This document shows, one piece after another, positions 33,004 through 44,666 of a stretch of DNA of 64,000 nucleotides; position 1 is the first letter of the stretch, and each line of letters begins with the position of its first letter. Source of the stretch: Hofstenia miamia (Eukaryota; Xenacoelomorpha; Acoela); the NCBI GenBank assembly GCA_004352715.1, contig SCFE01000009.1, forward strand, positions 2,339,799 to 2,403,798, in the 5' to 3' direction. The position numbers and the translations under genes are program-made. Below the pieces are notes generated by a model. The model ran no database searches. It worked only from the letters and a program-made list of their open reading frames with translations, and was not told the DNA's origin.

Positions 33004-34420
33004 GTAACATACTGTTTACGTGCTGTAGGGAAAATTGAATATGAAATTGTAGATCAATTGGCTTAGTTTGGGACACCATGCCCTCAAAATGTCTGCTATC
33101 AAAGAGGTCTAAGGAGAATAATCTGACTACATCAGCTCCATTAAGATTTTTATAACAGGACAGGATAACATCAAATTTTCAACGTTGAGATCATTAAAGT
33201 CACCTGCAACTATAAAAGCAGAATTCGGCCTCACCGATAAAATGTATCGTAGTTAAGGACGACTTGTTCTATATATGCCTCTGACTTATTGATTTTCAGG
33301 GGGTAATATATAAGACAGAACAGCAACTTAATTTTTAGAACTAACACATAGCCAAAGACTTTTTAGTTCCTCATGGAATTGGGTTTAAAGTAACTCAAAT
33401 TCGAATTTGTCAGAGATATATGCTGCAACACCTCCGCCACATGATTTGGTTGAGGATAGGATAGATTGTTCACGGCGCAGTAGACAGTACCCAGGGATAA
33501 CTACAAGAAATAATTCATTGGACAATTTCAATCAACTTTCAGTAACCAAACATAGTTAGATACAGTGATGTAAGGGTCAGATTAAAGAAGTTGTTTCGCA
33601 AGAGGTTTTTTTAAGGATCTTGCATTCAAGAGCAGGAGTTTTGGTATCGCTGTATCTAGTCATGCGATGTCAACTTCTACATTATCTTGGTAGAGTTTGA
33701 GATTCTATATTTTCAGCTTTGTTTTGTCAATGTCCTGTTTAAAGAGCTCAATCGTTTTTACAGGATGATCTTTTTGGTTGCTCTGTCTTGCAGCGAAAGC
33801 CCAGGATATTTTGGATGTTTCTAGTGTAGGGTAGTTTTTCTTGAGCGGCAATACTTCGTCACAGTCTGGCATCCCATACATTGTTGAATGTGACGAGGAT
33901 GGGACGAGTTTTGTCTTCGGCATATCTACTAAGCCTAGTGGATTCATCAAATTTCGTAGATATTCCTAAATCCTGAATTATCTTATCAATTTCGTTCATG
34001 TGTTGAAGCTGTCTGTCGACCTTCAATTTCTCATTGTTTTCCGGAATTGCTATAAATTTGATCAGTCTTTGGAAAAGCACATCCATTTCAGGCTTCTTTG
34101 CTACGACAGGCATGGCAGCTTTGCCGCAACAAAAGTGAGTTTGTCCTGAAGTACAGTTTCTACACGATCAATGTTAGCACAAAAAAATTCATTAATCGAG
34201 ATTTCCCCAACCGAGTCTTTAATTGTTTCGAATAGTATCAGTTCTCGCAGTGGTTTGATTATGATCAGTTTTTTCCAAAATATTTGAACGTATAGATTTC
34301 ACTTCTTGAGTTCGGTAGTCTTTTTTTGTTCCAAGCAATTTATCAATGTATTTTCCTTCCAACCTTTATTAACACATGTGTTGCAAAAGATTATAATATT
34401 TAATTTGACTTCCTTCAGAC
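33004..34420 (-). mobile_element. LINE ORF1 and APE endonuclease region (decayed)
   Basis: On the minus strand, 34113-33705 carries two overlapping frames resembling the end of a CR1/Jockey-like ORF1 (GISTKFDESTRLSRY, then KTRPILVTFNNVWDARL). About 33570-33050 carries an APE endonuclease: LCLVTES near 33560, SSTKSCGGGVAAYISDKFEF near 33440 and VAGDFNDLN near 33200, the last being the GDFN active-site motif. Frameshifts and stops occur throughout. The RT part, which should follow at lower coordinates, is replaced by the R4 fragment on the opposite strand. The spacing and order match an intact LINE, so this is one continuous 5' portion. Confidence 0.75.
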
Positions 34421-36247
34421 CGTGAATCGCCTTTTTCCAAAACACAGTACATTAATCATTGAAATGCATAGCTGATTTCCAAGGGAATATTTCATCAAAT
34501 AACGCAATTACACAATTGCATGTATTACATTGCAAATTGCTTGACATTAAGGCGCTAAACAAAAAACGACCTGCGTGCACAATGATAGGCTGAATAAAAT
34601 CTGCATATGGTAAAAGTTGTGAGTAATTTTAAATATATGACGTATTTGAAGATGCAGACAATGATTGATTGGAACAGACTGAGATTTTAGAGGATAAATG
34701 CAATTCCTGAATGTGCATAGGAAAAAACAATGATGTGCTAGCAACTGTTCAATCCTCATAATGCAAAAGAACCGTACTTATTGGTTTTACAAAATAATTA
34801 ATACATAAATTATTTGATTGAATTCACTGTATACTTTCTATACAACCAGTTAAAAGTGTCATTTATATATGCAATATACTTACACCTACTTAATATAGAT
34901 ACACTGGTATGCCCTTTAATTAGCTTTCTCAAGTGAATGTTCATAGTTTGTCCCCGACATGCAATTATCTTGCCACTGGAACTGATGTTACACAGAGTGC
35001 ATTTAACTTAAGTGTTTTGCTCTATGACAAAAGCCTATCGTGTAGCATCCGCTTTAAAATCCAAATGTATATTCTGGGCAGTTTAATTGTGTGTAATGCT
35101 TATCAAGACATATGAAGTTTGCATTTGAAATTATTTTACCTCTTGGTTGATTTCCAAAATTAGTAATTTTGGGCTCAAAATAGACGTTCGTCAAAAATGT
35201 ATTAGTTGGAAATCGAAACATATAGTTACATACTTAAAATGTAAATTGTTTCCATATTACATTTGTACTTTTTTACAGCTTTTTATTACACACTTCAGAA
35301 TTGCATCACAAAACAAACAAGCATCAATATGCTGCGTATTTTTCTTTGAAGTAAATGCAGAGTTCTGTGTGTTAACGTCTTCACATTAAATCAGAGAAGA
35401 TTTAACTTTTTACTATTTATATTTTCATATTTTATAATTATTTACACACAATACTGCGCCTGTCTTGGTGCAGTGCAAACTGATATATTGCAGCATATAA
35501 CAGAAACCATTTAGTTCAAAATCCTACATTATGCACCCATATTTGTTCCTTTATAGTGAACATGGTATAAATCTTCAACATTTCATGTGTCCATGTTTCA
35601 CGATTTCCAAATTTCCAAGCAGGTTTGGAGAATATTGTTTTAAAATGGGAAGAAAAAAGGCTTGCCATTTATGTTCATAAACTGGAAATTACAAAATCTA
35701 ATAGCATAAAAAGTGAAAAACAATTACTATTTTTTATAAAGCAATGTGTCGCAAGAAAAGGTGTAACAAATTTTTGCTACAAAAAGTATCTGATAAAATG
35801 TTTACAAGAATATAGTCCTTCTGTATTCGATCTATAGACATATTTAATATATGGATTGTTCTCGTCTCTCCCGGGTCGACTAGACTCGAATTGTGTTGAT
35901 TTGATATTGCATGTTTCTTCTTAAGAAAAATGATATCTCATTTTTTGATTGAAAAACTTTCTGACTCACTGAGTTTGAGCTATGTTGTATAGCAATTGAT
36001 TGTAGCTACATGGAAATATTACAATTGGTTGATATTACATTGGTAGCCTCTGCCTACCCAGAACAAAATTAAGATTGTTTGTTTTAAGAAAATTTACCCA
36101 TAAATGTTTCACATTTCAGGCATGTTAAAATCTCCTTAAACAAATGGCACGTTCAAGTTCATACTTGCGTTCAAGGCATAGTTGACAGGACTTCTTCTCT
36201 TTCATTGAATAACATTAGTATTAATAGTTTAATGATATATGCATATA
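34421..36247. other. AT-rich non-coding stretch
   Basis: No gene is supported. The frames at 34933-35115, 35147-35389 and 35625-35837 (60-80 codons) have no family signature. A CCCGGGTCGACTAGACTCG patch at 35870-35890 is GC-richer than its surroundings. Confidence 0.5.
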
Positions 36248-36797
36248 CTAAAGAGTAATATCGAGTAGATTGATTATTCTGACTGATGTTAATCACCACA
36301 AGATTTGAGAAAAAATCCAAGACGCTAAGTAATAGCAATGAATTACTCTTTACATTATGAGAAAATGATTGGTGTTAGTTAGCATCTGATTGGAGAGAAA
36401 TCCACAAAGTTAAATATTCCAAATCAAGGTAAACGTTTCGGGTCGGGTTCGAGTTCATGTTTAACTCATATTATCGTTCTCTAGTATATACTGTGGTTAG
36501 TCATTTTTGGACAATCCCAAACCTAAAGAGTAATATCGAGTAGATTGATTATTCTGACTGATGTTAATCACCACAAGATTTGAGAAAAAATCCAAGACGC
36601 TAAGTAATAGCAATGAATTACTCTTTACATTATGAGAAAATGATTGGTGTTAGTTAGCATCTGATTGGAGAGAAATCCACAAAGTTAAATATTCCAAATC
36701 AAGGTAAACGTTTCGGGTCGGGTTCGAGTTCATGTTTAACTCATATTATCGTTCTCTAGTATATACTGTGGTTAGTCATTTTTGGACAATCCCAAAC
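36248..36797 (+). repeat. Tandem duplication, 2 x 275 bp
   Basis: CTAAAGAGTAATATCGAG at 36248 recurs at 36523, and the two 275-bp units look identical throughout. Each contains a CGTTTCGGGTCGGGTTCGAG word. No N lies at the junction, unlike the other local duplications, so this one may be real. Confidence 0.9.
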
Positions 36798-39032
36798 TTA
36801 GCTGCTATATTTAATCGTGAGTTTACAAATATGACATTGATTGATATCTCTTAGTGCTTTGCGGCCGCGGCTTCTATTTTCAAGTCACGATTTTTAGCAG
36901 CCGTAAGTTTGTTTTGACTTTCAAATTGAATAAGCAGGGATTTTACAACTAGTAATGAATTTTATTCAAGGTCAGTGTAACTCCCCATAAATTATGAGAA
37001 ATGTAGTGATTATTTATACAATAAGCAACCACAAAACACTAATCGATGTACTTAGACAAATTCAAAATCTGACTCAACTTAAGTCGAGACCCGACCCGAA
37101 ACGACTCGCAGATGTTTAACATGCCTGTACGTGTATTAGTATAAATCTCTCTATACTCAAAATGATAACATAAGGTGGCGATCATGTGAAATTTGCACTT
37201 ATTTTTAACTATAGTAGCTGGCTAATGCGTCCAAGTATGTTTACATAATGCTTTAGGTAATTTAACCAACATTATTTTAATGAACATTCTCACTTCAGTA
37301 CGAAGAGAGTCCTTTGAATCGTTTTCCACATGCCCTTAATGAGACTTAAGACTTCAAAATGTATAGTCCATTAAGTTTTGCATTAAGAAGCTGCCTTGTT
37401 TCAGTAAAGCGTAGTAGAAACTGCTTTCTAAGTTTTGATACTCTGTTTAAATTAAGATAATATCTAAAAATAAATGCACTGGGAGACACATTCTTAGATC
37501 ACGTTGCAATTTTAAAAAATTGTAATAATTAAATTATGCAATATGAGAGGACAGTTAGAGGCTTCTATAGTGGGTGATTTTAAGTAATATAACCTACAGT
37601 TAGCATAAAATTTATGGGAATAAGAAATTTTAAATCTAAAATGATTCATTAAAAATATATGAATTTTTCAATATGATGACAATTATGTGATAAAATTTAC
37701 TTTTTCAATTATTGATAAAATAATTCATTTCTAAGAAATATTTTTTATGAGTAAGCTTCTTTACATATTCTTGTTGAAATTTAGAAGAAAACTTCTCTTT
37801 AAAGTTACATGTTTTAAGCACTACAAACGCAATAATATATCCTGATCATTTTCATGTAAAGGTCAACTTTAATGTCAAAATTTCAAATATGTTATTTAAC
37901 CCAATTTCTTGATCTCACGGAAGAAAATCATTCCTACTATTAAATATTAAGGTTGATATAAAATTGTATATTGCAATTAAATCATAAGCGACAAAATTGA
38001 CACTGGTGTAATATTTAAAATTATTATGTGAGGAAATCAAATTGCCATACACGATGATGTTTATGAATCTTCTGATTATGTTTCAGAATTTCACTAATAG
38101 TTGAATTTTATTAAAATTTATAATCTTAATAAACATTTTAGACTGTTTAATAAAAGGTAAAGTTAATGGCACCACAAGAATCAGTCTCCAAACCTAAAAT
38201 GTTACAACAAATTATGTTGGTATATATCACTGAAATAGATTCTAAGCAATTGTCGAAACTTAAAAATCGACTGACTATTACGTGCGTACGCAATTCAAAA
38301 TGGATTGCATTATATATAATTCATAAACAGTGTGTTGAAAAATAAAATGAATATTTTGAATTTTTATTTTGCTATCATATACTCTTCTAAAACTGAATTT
38401 TCATTTTTCTATTTCGGTGTGAAGGTTCTATTAGAAATAAAATCACGAAGATGCATTTCAACTACAATAAAAATTTCTTAGTTGTTCAAGATCCAATATG
38501 AATTTTTCAGAACATAAGGGCACTTATTCACAATTCAAAATCACAGATATATGAAAAAATGATTTTTCAGATCAAACCCCTCTAAGAATTAAAAGAGCTG
38601 GGCTCAGGTCCTGTTGAGTCCCAAGGCCTTGCAAAAATAATGTGTAACCCATCTCACGAGGTCCCGGCTTTAAGTCAATTCTGACAATACTAAAAATTCT
38701 ACTAGTGTTCTAATCAGAGGTTCGTGTACTGTGTGGAAAACTATAATTTGGTAGTCGGTAACTAAAATTATTAAAAGGTTTTCCAGGCTTGCTGGACATA
38801 TTATCTAATTGTATGAACTTGCCAAATGCTTCGAAACAGCGAATTTTTAATTCCGTTGCTTCTAAAGTCCAAGTTTGTATACTTAAGATTGGATTCTACT
38901 GTTTTAAATTTCCTTGCTGTCTAAAATTTCATCATTTATGTGATTGTGTCATGGGATATTTTAATAAGGCAGGCTATTGTTGTATATGTAAAGTATATAA
39001 AAGAGTATAGCCAAGATTTGCTTCTAGGTGGC
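36798..39032. other. AT-rich stretch; inverted partner of CGGGTCGGG motif
   Basis: No gene is supported. At 37083-37130 GAGACCCGACCCGAAACGAC and TTTAACATGCCTG form the inverted partner of the CGTTTCGGGTCGGG words at 36432 and 36707, so 36430-37130 may be a decayed hAT-type MITE with a duplicated left end. The 73-codon frame at 38789-39010 follows a possible splice acceptor (GGTTTTCCAG) but has no family signature. Confidence 0.4.
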
Positions 39033-39102
39033 GGAATGTTGGTCAGCAAGAGTTAATGAAAAGTAGGGAATGTTGGTCAGCAAGAGTTAATGAAAAGTAG
39101 GT
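39033..39102 (+). repeat. 35-bp tandem repeat (two copies)
   Basis: GGAATGTTGGTCAGCAAGAG with the following TTAATGAAAAGTAGG occurs at 39033 and again at 39068, period 35. It lies just before a (TA)n tract. Confidence 0.85.
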
Positions 39103-40460
39103 TAAAAAATGATATATATATATATATATACGGGCTTTGAAAAAAACTGAAACTCATACATAAAAAATTAGTAATGGAAGTATTACTCTTCTACACATAA
39201 ATCTACGGTTATCCGAAGACATACGCCGTAAGTTTCATCTAAGTTTAAAGCGCAATTTTTGAATAAAATGAATTATTCTGGATTCCATCAAGAAAAGTGC
39301 TGGATACTAAGGAAAGTGTGGGCGGTGGATGCAAATCCCATTGTATCTAGAGCACCTATATATATATATATATATATATATATAGATACTCTTTCAGAAG
39401 GATAGTAAACTGTAATTCCTTTCCTTCAAGTTATAATGACAAAAGTCTTGTTTTTGCAATATTCATATTAGTTGATAGCTACAAGTTGGATAGAAATTTT
39501 AAGCATTCATTTGTCCATTCTACCTTTACTGAAATAGACGAACGTTTGCAGCCAATAGCTTGGTCTTGATTATAAAACGCATAATTGAGTCATGTTTGCT
39601 TATGTAGATTTGTTATATATAATGCCAGTGACTTATTGTTGTGAATTTTCATTTGCAAATTTCTAACATAATAATCTGAAAGTTTTATTAGCAAAGTACT
39701 GTAATTGTAATAATAATTGTGTAACAATGTCTTACGATGTACTAAAGGAATGGCAAAATTACAAAAACCAGATAAAAAATTAATGATTTTACAAGGAAGA
39801 ATTACATTTTTCATAAACAATGGTTATGGGGTTAAGCCCTCCACTTAGCCCCCAGGTTTGACCCAACTATATATGATTTATGTGCACTGCGCACCTGAAC
39901 TAAGCTCACATTATTTTTCCCAAAAAAGCAAAGTATTTGAAAGCCTAGTTATTGTTTCCATGGGCACTAAATCGACTCATTATCTCAATATTAGGTATGG
40001 CCTATAGTAAGAATTTGAATGATTTTACAAAAATCATTACATAGATCTATAATGAAATTATGAACTAATAAATATTTCTAAAATGACTTCATAACTTTTT
40101 CATTTTAATTAAATTTAAGTGTTATCCATTAGCCGTTTTATATTAGTACTTGATTTAATAATAATGCGTTAGTTTCCAATAGTATTTTATTAGATTTTCC
40201 ATAATTAAATCTGTGTGTCCCAGCTTAAGATAAATATTTGTAATAAATGGACTAAAATATTTTTTCATCAAATAAAAATATTATCAATTTATATTTTTCG
40301 AACACATATATTGATGAATTTCGTTTAAAACAAATTGTGTAAAAAAGTAATATTTTCGCATTGAATTTACAACTAGAATAGTATGTGTGAACAATTTAGT
40401 TATACATTTTTTAGTAGCTTATATTAGTTACCTTAGGTATATATATATATATATATATAT
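39103..40460. other. AT-rich stretch with (TA)n microsatellites
   Basis: (TA)n tracts lie at 39112-39130, 39357-39384 and 40439-40460. A GC-richer patch (AAGCCCTCCACTTAGCCCCC) is seen near 39835. No gene is supported. Confidence 0.55.
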
Positions 40461-41554
40461 GTCTTTGTGTTTGCTAGATGTGCTTACTATCTACATTTGG
40501 AAACTCTGAATGCATAGAGTTATGAGGGCTATAGAATAAAATGTGTAGTTGAATATTGGGCAAAAGTGAACACGTAAAAATGAGGCAAAGACATAGATGC
40601 TGGCGGAGTGGGGCAGTTCGTAAAAATCTGCCAAGCTGTTCTATAGGAAATAGATAATCTGATTCACCCAAGTGGTCTAGAAGCATTTTGATTATGTCTT
40701 TGAGTATATATTTATTTACGTATTTTTGTATACAACCAAACGCTTATTCAAAATATAAGTTACCCATAGAGAGGAAGTCCCATACTTAAGCCACTCTTAA
40801 GCAACTAAGATATACAGTGCTTGCTAAGGAAAACTATGTGCATCACAAAAGTCCAAGGAAACCAAAAAATGAATTTTAATATCGTATCTATACTTAATTT
40901 TCTCATTAATGTTTTACATTAATTGCAGTTCACTAGACAATACCGATATTTAGTTAATGGATGTCTATGATGAGGGAGGGAATGTCATTGGAAGCAAACG
41001 AAACTGTCTCGAAGATTTTACCCTGGCCTATGCATTATACATTAATCCTGAATCGAAAGCCTCCAGGAATGTTTACAATCTTATTCGTCTGCAAATGGCG
41101 AGAAACCAGCAGAAGGCGAATAAAGAATATCCTCCTTATCGATCTGATTTCCCTAGTGACCAACCAATGGAAGTTACTCAACCTGTTGATATGTAAGTCT
41201 GAATCGATTCTAACCTTTACTCAAGCAAGCAACTTATATACATACATGTAATTTATTAATAATAATAAGTCTCATGAGGGAGGAGCTCTCTATCCAAACT
41301 TCTTAAGACTTAAGGACTTCAAATAGATATTGTGTATTAGAATTACTACTATCACAGAAATTAATAGCTTCAATACTTGAATTATTATTTAGAAATTAAG
41401 AAATATATCTAAGTAAAAGTAACATTTTGGAACTACGTTGGCTTTTAGTTTCAAATATAATGTTAATAGTTCTCGCATTTTTTGAAATATCAACAATTTA
41501 CTCTAAGACGAAGGTCAAAACAAATAACTTTAAGTATATGCTTAACAACAGGTG

Positions 41555-41560
<6 letters not shown>
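40461..41560 (+). repeat. 1100-bp identical block, copy 1
   Basis: The block matches 49255-50354 over 1100 bp with no length change and no substitution that I can find. Both copies are bounded by (TA)n on the left and by AATATATA(TA)n on the right. A candidate exon lies inside (40929-41192). Confidence 0.9.
40929..41192 (+). CDS. Candidate exon, copy 1 (unrecognised protein)
   Basis: A strong 3' splice site (TTACATTAATTGCAG) and a strong donor (GATAT then GTAAGT) bracket 264 bp. Inside, an ATG at 40957 opens a frame reading MDVYDEGGNVIGSKRNC, then EDFTLAYALYINPESKASRN and later YPPYRSDFPSDQPMEV, with a stop two codons past the donor. The residue composition (acidic, Pro- and Tyr-containing, few Lys/Asn/Ile runs) is much more protein-like than random frames here. 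A TAG precedes the ATG in frame, so this would be the first coding exon with a short 5' UTR part. A second frame on the same strand from 40961 is also open, which weakens the case. I do not recognise the family. Confidence 0.4.
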
Positions 41561-41613
<53 letters not shown>

Positions 41614-42467
41614 AAGCAGCACATGCCCATTAAAATCTCAGCTTAGTTTTATTATCAAGCCTTGCTTAAATAAATGACGGTGCATTTTTTATAGGAAGAA
41701 TCCAGTAAGAAGTTTCTAGCGAACATTATATTATGTATCGTTGTTCTTTCTTTTAACATAGGCGAATAGTATCAACATATTGCACATTGTGTATTTGCTT
41801 CAATTACTGAAAGAAAGAAGCTGTTGAAATAATTTTATCACAAAGATTGTGTAGTCTCTAGAGACAAAGAAACTCTATGCTGTGACATATTAAAACGTTC
41901 GAATTTCAAGGGTTTTAATTTTGTTAATTTCCTGACATTTGAATTGTTCGATGACTAGCGCTAAAACGTATTGCAGAATTTTACCACATGGAACCCAAAG
42001 GTGGAAGCAATTTGCGATTGGGTTGCTCAATCGTAGGATAAATAATCTCAATCAGAATTTGAGCCATTTGATGTATATTGTGATCGTATATATTGTGACG
42101 ATACAAAGCTATAGGTAGGAAGTCACTTGGATGTGATGCTTATGGTAGGTCTACTTTGACAAAGAATTATTTAAGCTTCATATGGGTGTGCAAATATTTG
42201 AACTTGTTACGCTTATTTAAATGTCAAATATTTTGAAACATAATCTTGAGAGAAATGTACAACTTTATCAAAAATCTTGCCATTCGGATTTGCATCGTGG
42301 GCCATTGTATTGAATGCTTTCAATACTATAATATTATACAAGATCGTAAATAATTTCCTTAATCAATTGGAGTAATGCCACGTCAAAGCATTCACTACTT
42401 GTTTTCATGCAAATTCGCCCAACTACATGTATTAACATTTTAGATGAACTAGAAATTATAGGATTAA
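41561..42467. other. (TA)n then AT-rich non-coding stretch
   Basis: (TA)n at 41561-41610 closes the 1100-bp block. The rest shows no gene. Confidence 0.55.
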
Positions 42468-42976
42468 TATTTTGCTTTGTGCATAATAGTTCGGACTAAT
42501 GTTTCTCACATTAACGTTGTTCTCTTCGTTGTTACAGGTAGTTTCAAAGTGTGAATGCTAAATTTCAGAATATACCTGCTAGCAATTAGGTCTAAGCTTA
42601 ACATTTCTGATTATTGATTAGCACTTCTGTCATTATTCACCGCAAAATGATTGGTAAAACTATTTCCTTTGAAATGCGAAAAATTATAGCTTAAAATTCT
42701 TGGAAAAAATCCTCAGAAAAAAATTGCGAATTTCTTCAATTATCAAAGAACTGGTGAAATTGGGCTATTATCAAAACCAGGGCGCCCTTCTAAACCAACT
42801 TGCCGTTCTCAAGCAAATTTAGTCCGTCTTTCTAGAGTTTGCTTGCGCTTGATGTCGAAGCAGTTTAAAGTAGATTGGATATAGGTATATTTGGTGCATG
42901 AATCCACAAATATGGGCTATATGGTCGCTTAATATTGGAATTATTTAATTAGTCCGAACTATTACGCACAAGACTG
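42468..42976 (+). mobile_element. Internally deleted Tc1 element (second family)
   Basis: Inverted ends are seen: left CTTTGTGCATAATAGTTCGG (42475 on) and right, reverse-complemented, CTTGTGCGTAATAGTTCGGA. The right end finishes ...GACTG then TA, as in Tc1 elements that start CAGT. Inside, from the ATG at 42648, frames carry IGKTISFEMRKIIA, then TGEIGLLSKPGRPSKPTCRS: the N-terminal HTH and GRPxK linker of a Tc1 transposase, broken by stops and frameshifts. The DDE domain is deleted. At about 510 bp this is a MITE-like derivative of a Tc1 family distinct from the copies at 11.4 and 43.4 kb. Confidence 0.75.
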
Positions 42977-42983
42977 TATATAT

Positions 42984-43061
<78 letters not shown>
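42977..43061. repeat. (TA)n microsatellite
   Basis: A long TA tract (about 42988-43060) begins directly after the Tc1 derivative's right end, consistent with insertion of the element at a TA within the tract. Confidence 0.9.
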
Positions 43062-43062
<1 letters not shown>

Positions 43063-43378
43063 TTAGTTATTGATTGTTTTGATCTAAATTTTAACCTTAT
43101 CCATCTTCTAGTATAGCAAAGGAACTCGGAAAACGGTTGTTCATAAAATATTTTAAAATATTTTCTATGTTCACTGAATTAATTATGAGGGAGCTCACAG
43201 CTTGTAAATTCACTACATATTTTCACACTAAGGCATTTCTAAGTGGTTCTTAGATGGAGCATTCTCATTCATATTGATCAATGCTTCATGGTCAAATGCT
43301 TTTTTCAAAATTGCGATCGGGTCGCTCATACTGATAATAACTAGTTTCAATAAATTTGAAAATTATTTTTTACATATA

Positions 43379-44664
43379 GTTGGCTGCAAAAAAATGAGAC
43401 TAGAAAAAAGGCATATTACTTTTGAACTACTGAACGTAACAACTCAAGAAAGGTAAGATTTTAAAGAAAAATTAAAGGACTATAAGTAAAAAGCATCAAA
43501 GTCTAATTTGTTTTCCTCCTGTAGAAATAACTTCATTCAAACGAACTGAAACTGATTTCATTAAATTGGACTTCATTTCAGATGTCAAAATGTGTTGACT
43601 TTCTTGGATTTTTTCTTTTAAATCGGATATATTTTTCGGATTTTTCTTCTCAACGTCATTTTTCAATATCTGCCACACGTTTTCGATTGGAGAAAAATCA
43701 GCAGAACTTGATGGCCATTGCAAAAACTGGATATTATTTTCAGAAAACCAATTTTATGTCTTTGCTGACATGTGCGGGGTTGCTCCGTCCTGTTGGAGTA
43801 TCCATCCATCATCATATAAAGCATCAACATAAGGCATCATTTCAGCTATAATTTGGCAATATATTTGAAGGTCGATTGTGGCTTTTCCGTCTAAAATTTT
43901 CAAATAAAACCCACGATAGGAAAGTGCTCCCAAACCATAATTTGTTAGTCGAACTTTGGAACCGCTTGTGTTGGTCTTGGACATTTCTTTGACGACCACA
44001 CTTGTACTTTGTTTCTGTGTAGTTGAAATACGCACTCATCAGTTAGCAAACATCTTCAAAAGTGTAGTCTTTCCAATCTTTCACGGAATTTAATCTTTTT
44101 TCTTGATGTTCGTTTGTAATCCGAAGTCGATTCTTTCTGCTAATTTTTGTAACTCCACTTTTTTTCAGTGTTCTCTGAACTGTGGTGTGATGCACAGAGA
44201 TGTCGGCTTCAGTTTGAAGTCGGTTTGCCATTTTTTTTCCCAGAAATATAGGGATTTTTGAGAGCAATTGCGACTGTTTTCTGAATGAATTTTCCAATAA
44301 TTTTTCGAGGGCGTCCACTTCCTTTTCTTCTTTTGAGAGATTCTCCTTGTCGAATTTTTTTCAGCTTTCGAAAATAAGTTGATCGAGAAATTTGCGATGT
44401 CGCAAAGGCGTTTTCAAGCTGTTCCAACGTTTCCATTCCGAAGAAATCAAGTAGAAACTTTGCAAAGCAAAACAATTTGTTTGGTAAGTGTTTTCAAATA
44501 ATTACGAAGTACCAGTTTAATTAATTAACTTTTTTGTTTGACCATTTTAAAGTTCACAAAATTCTCGTTGTCTTTTATTTTTATAGTTTTCCTCTAAAAC
44601 GTCTCAATACGTTTCCACAAAGCGTGAAAAAATAGGTGTTCAGTCTCATTTTTTTGCAGCCAAC
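43379..44664 (-). mobile_element. Complete but inactivated Tc1-family transposon, copy 2
   Basis: The element is 1286 bp with perfect inverted repeats of 23 bp (GTTGGCTGCAAAAAAA then TGAGACT at each end) and TA at both flanks (43377-43378, 44665-44666). It is the same family as 11380-12664 in the opposite orientation. The termini here are better preserved than in copy 1, while the transposase gene is broken. Confidence 0.93.
43496..44436 (-). pseudogene. Tc1 transposase pseudogene
   Basis: It is a close relative of the intact transposase at 11607-12548. METLEQLENAFATSQISRST and GRPRK are intact at the start. A frameshift follows near ISGKK (about 44235). A one-base deletion turns the WITDE motif into a VC-stop reading near 44050. 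A further frameshift lies within the segment between the first Asp and WGALSYRG (about 43950). A TAA interrupts just after the QQDGATPHMSAKT box (about 43756). SADFSPIENVW retains the final Glu. It cannot make a working transposase, but its perfect termini could still be mobilised in trans. Confidence 0.92.
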
Positions 44665-44666
44665 TA

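Noticed and set aside
36248-36797. CRISPR-like direct repeats
   Set aside because: There are two long adjacent identical units with no spacers, in a eukaryotic transposon-rich context.
40474-40686. 70-codon minus frame present identically in both 1100-bp blocks
   Set aside because: Its conservation only reflects identity of the two DNA copies; there is no independent sign of coding.
41427-41633. Open frame ending in Ile-Tyr repeats (similar at 45737, 46990, 50221)
   Set aside because: The (IY)n tail is translated (TA)n microsatellite.
42988-43060. Very long hairpins in (TA)n tracts as terminators or cruciforms
   Set aside because: Self-complementarity is trivial in TA microsatellites and gives no evidence of function.
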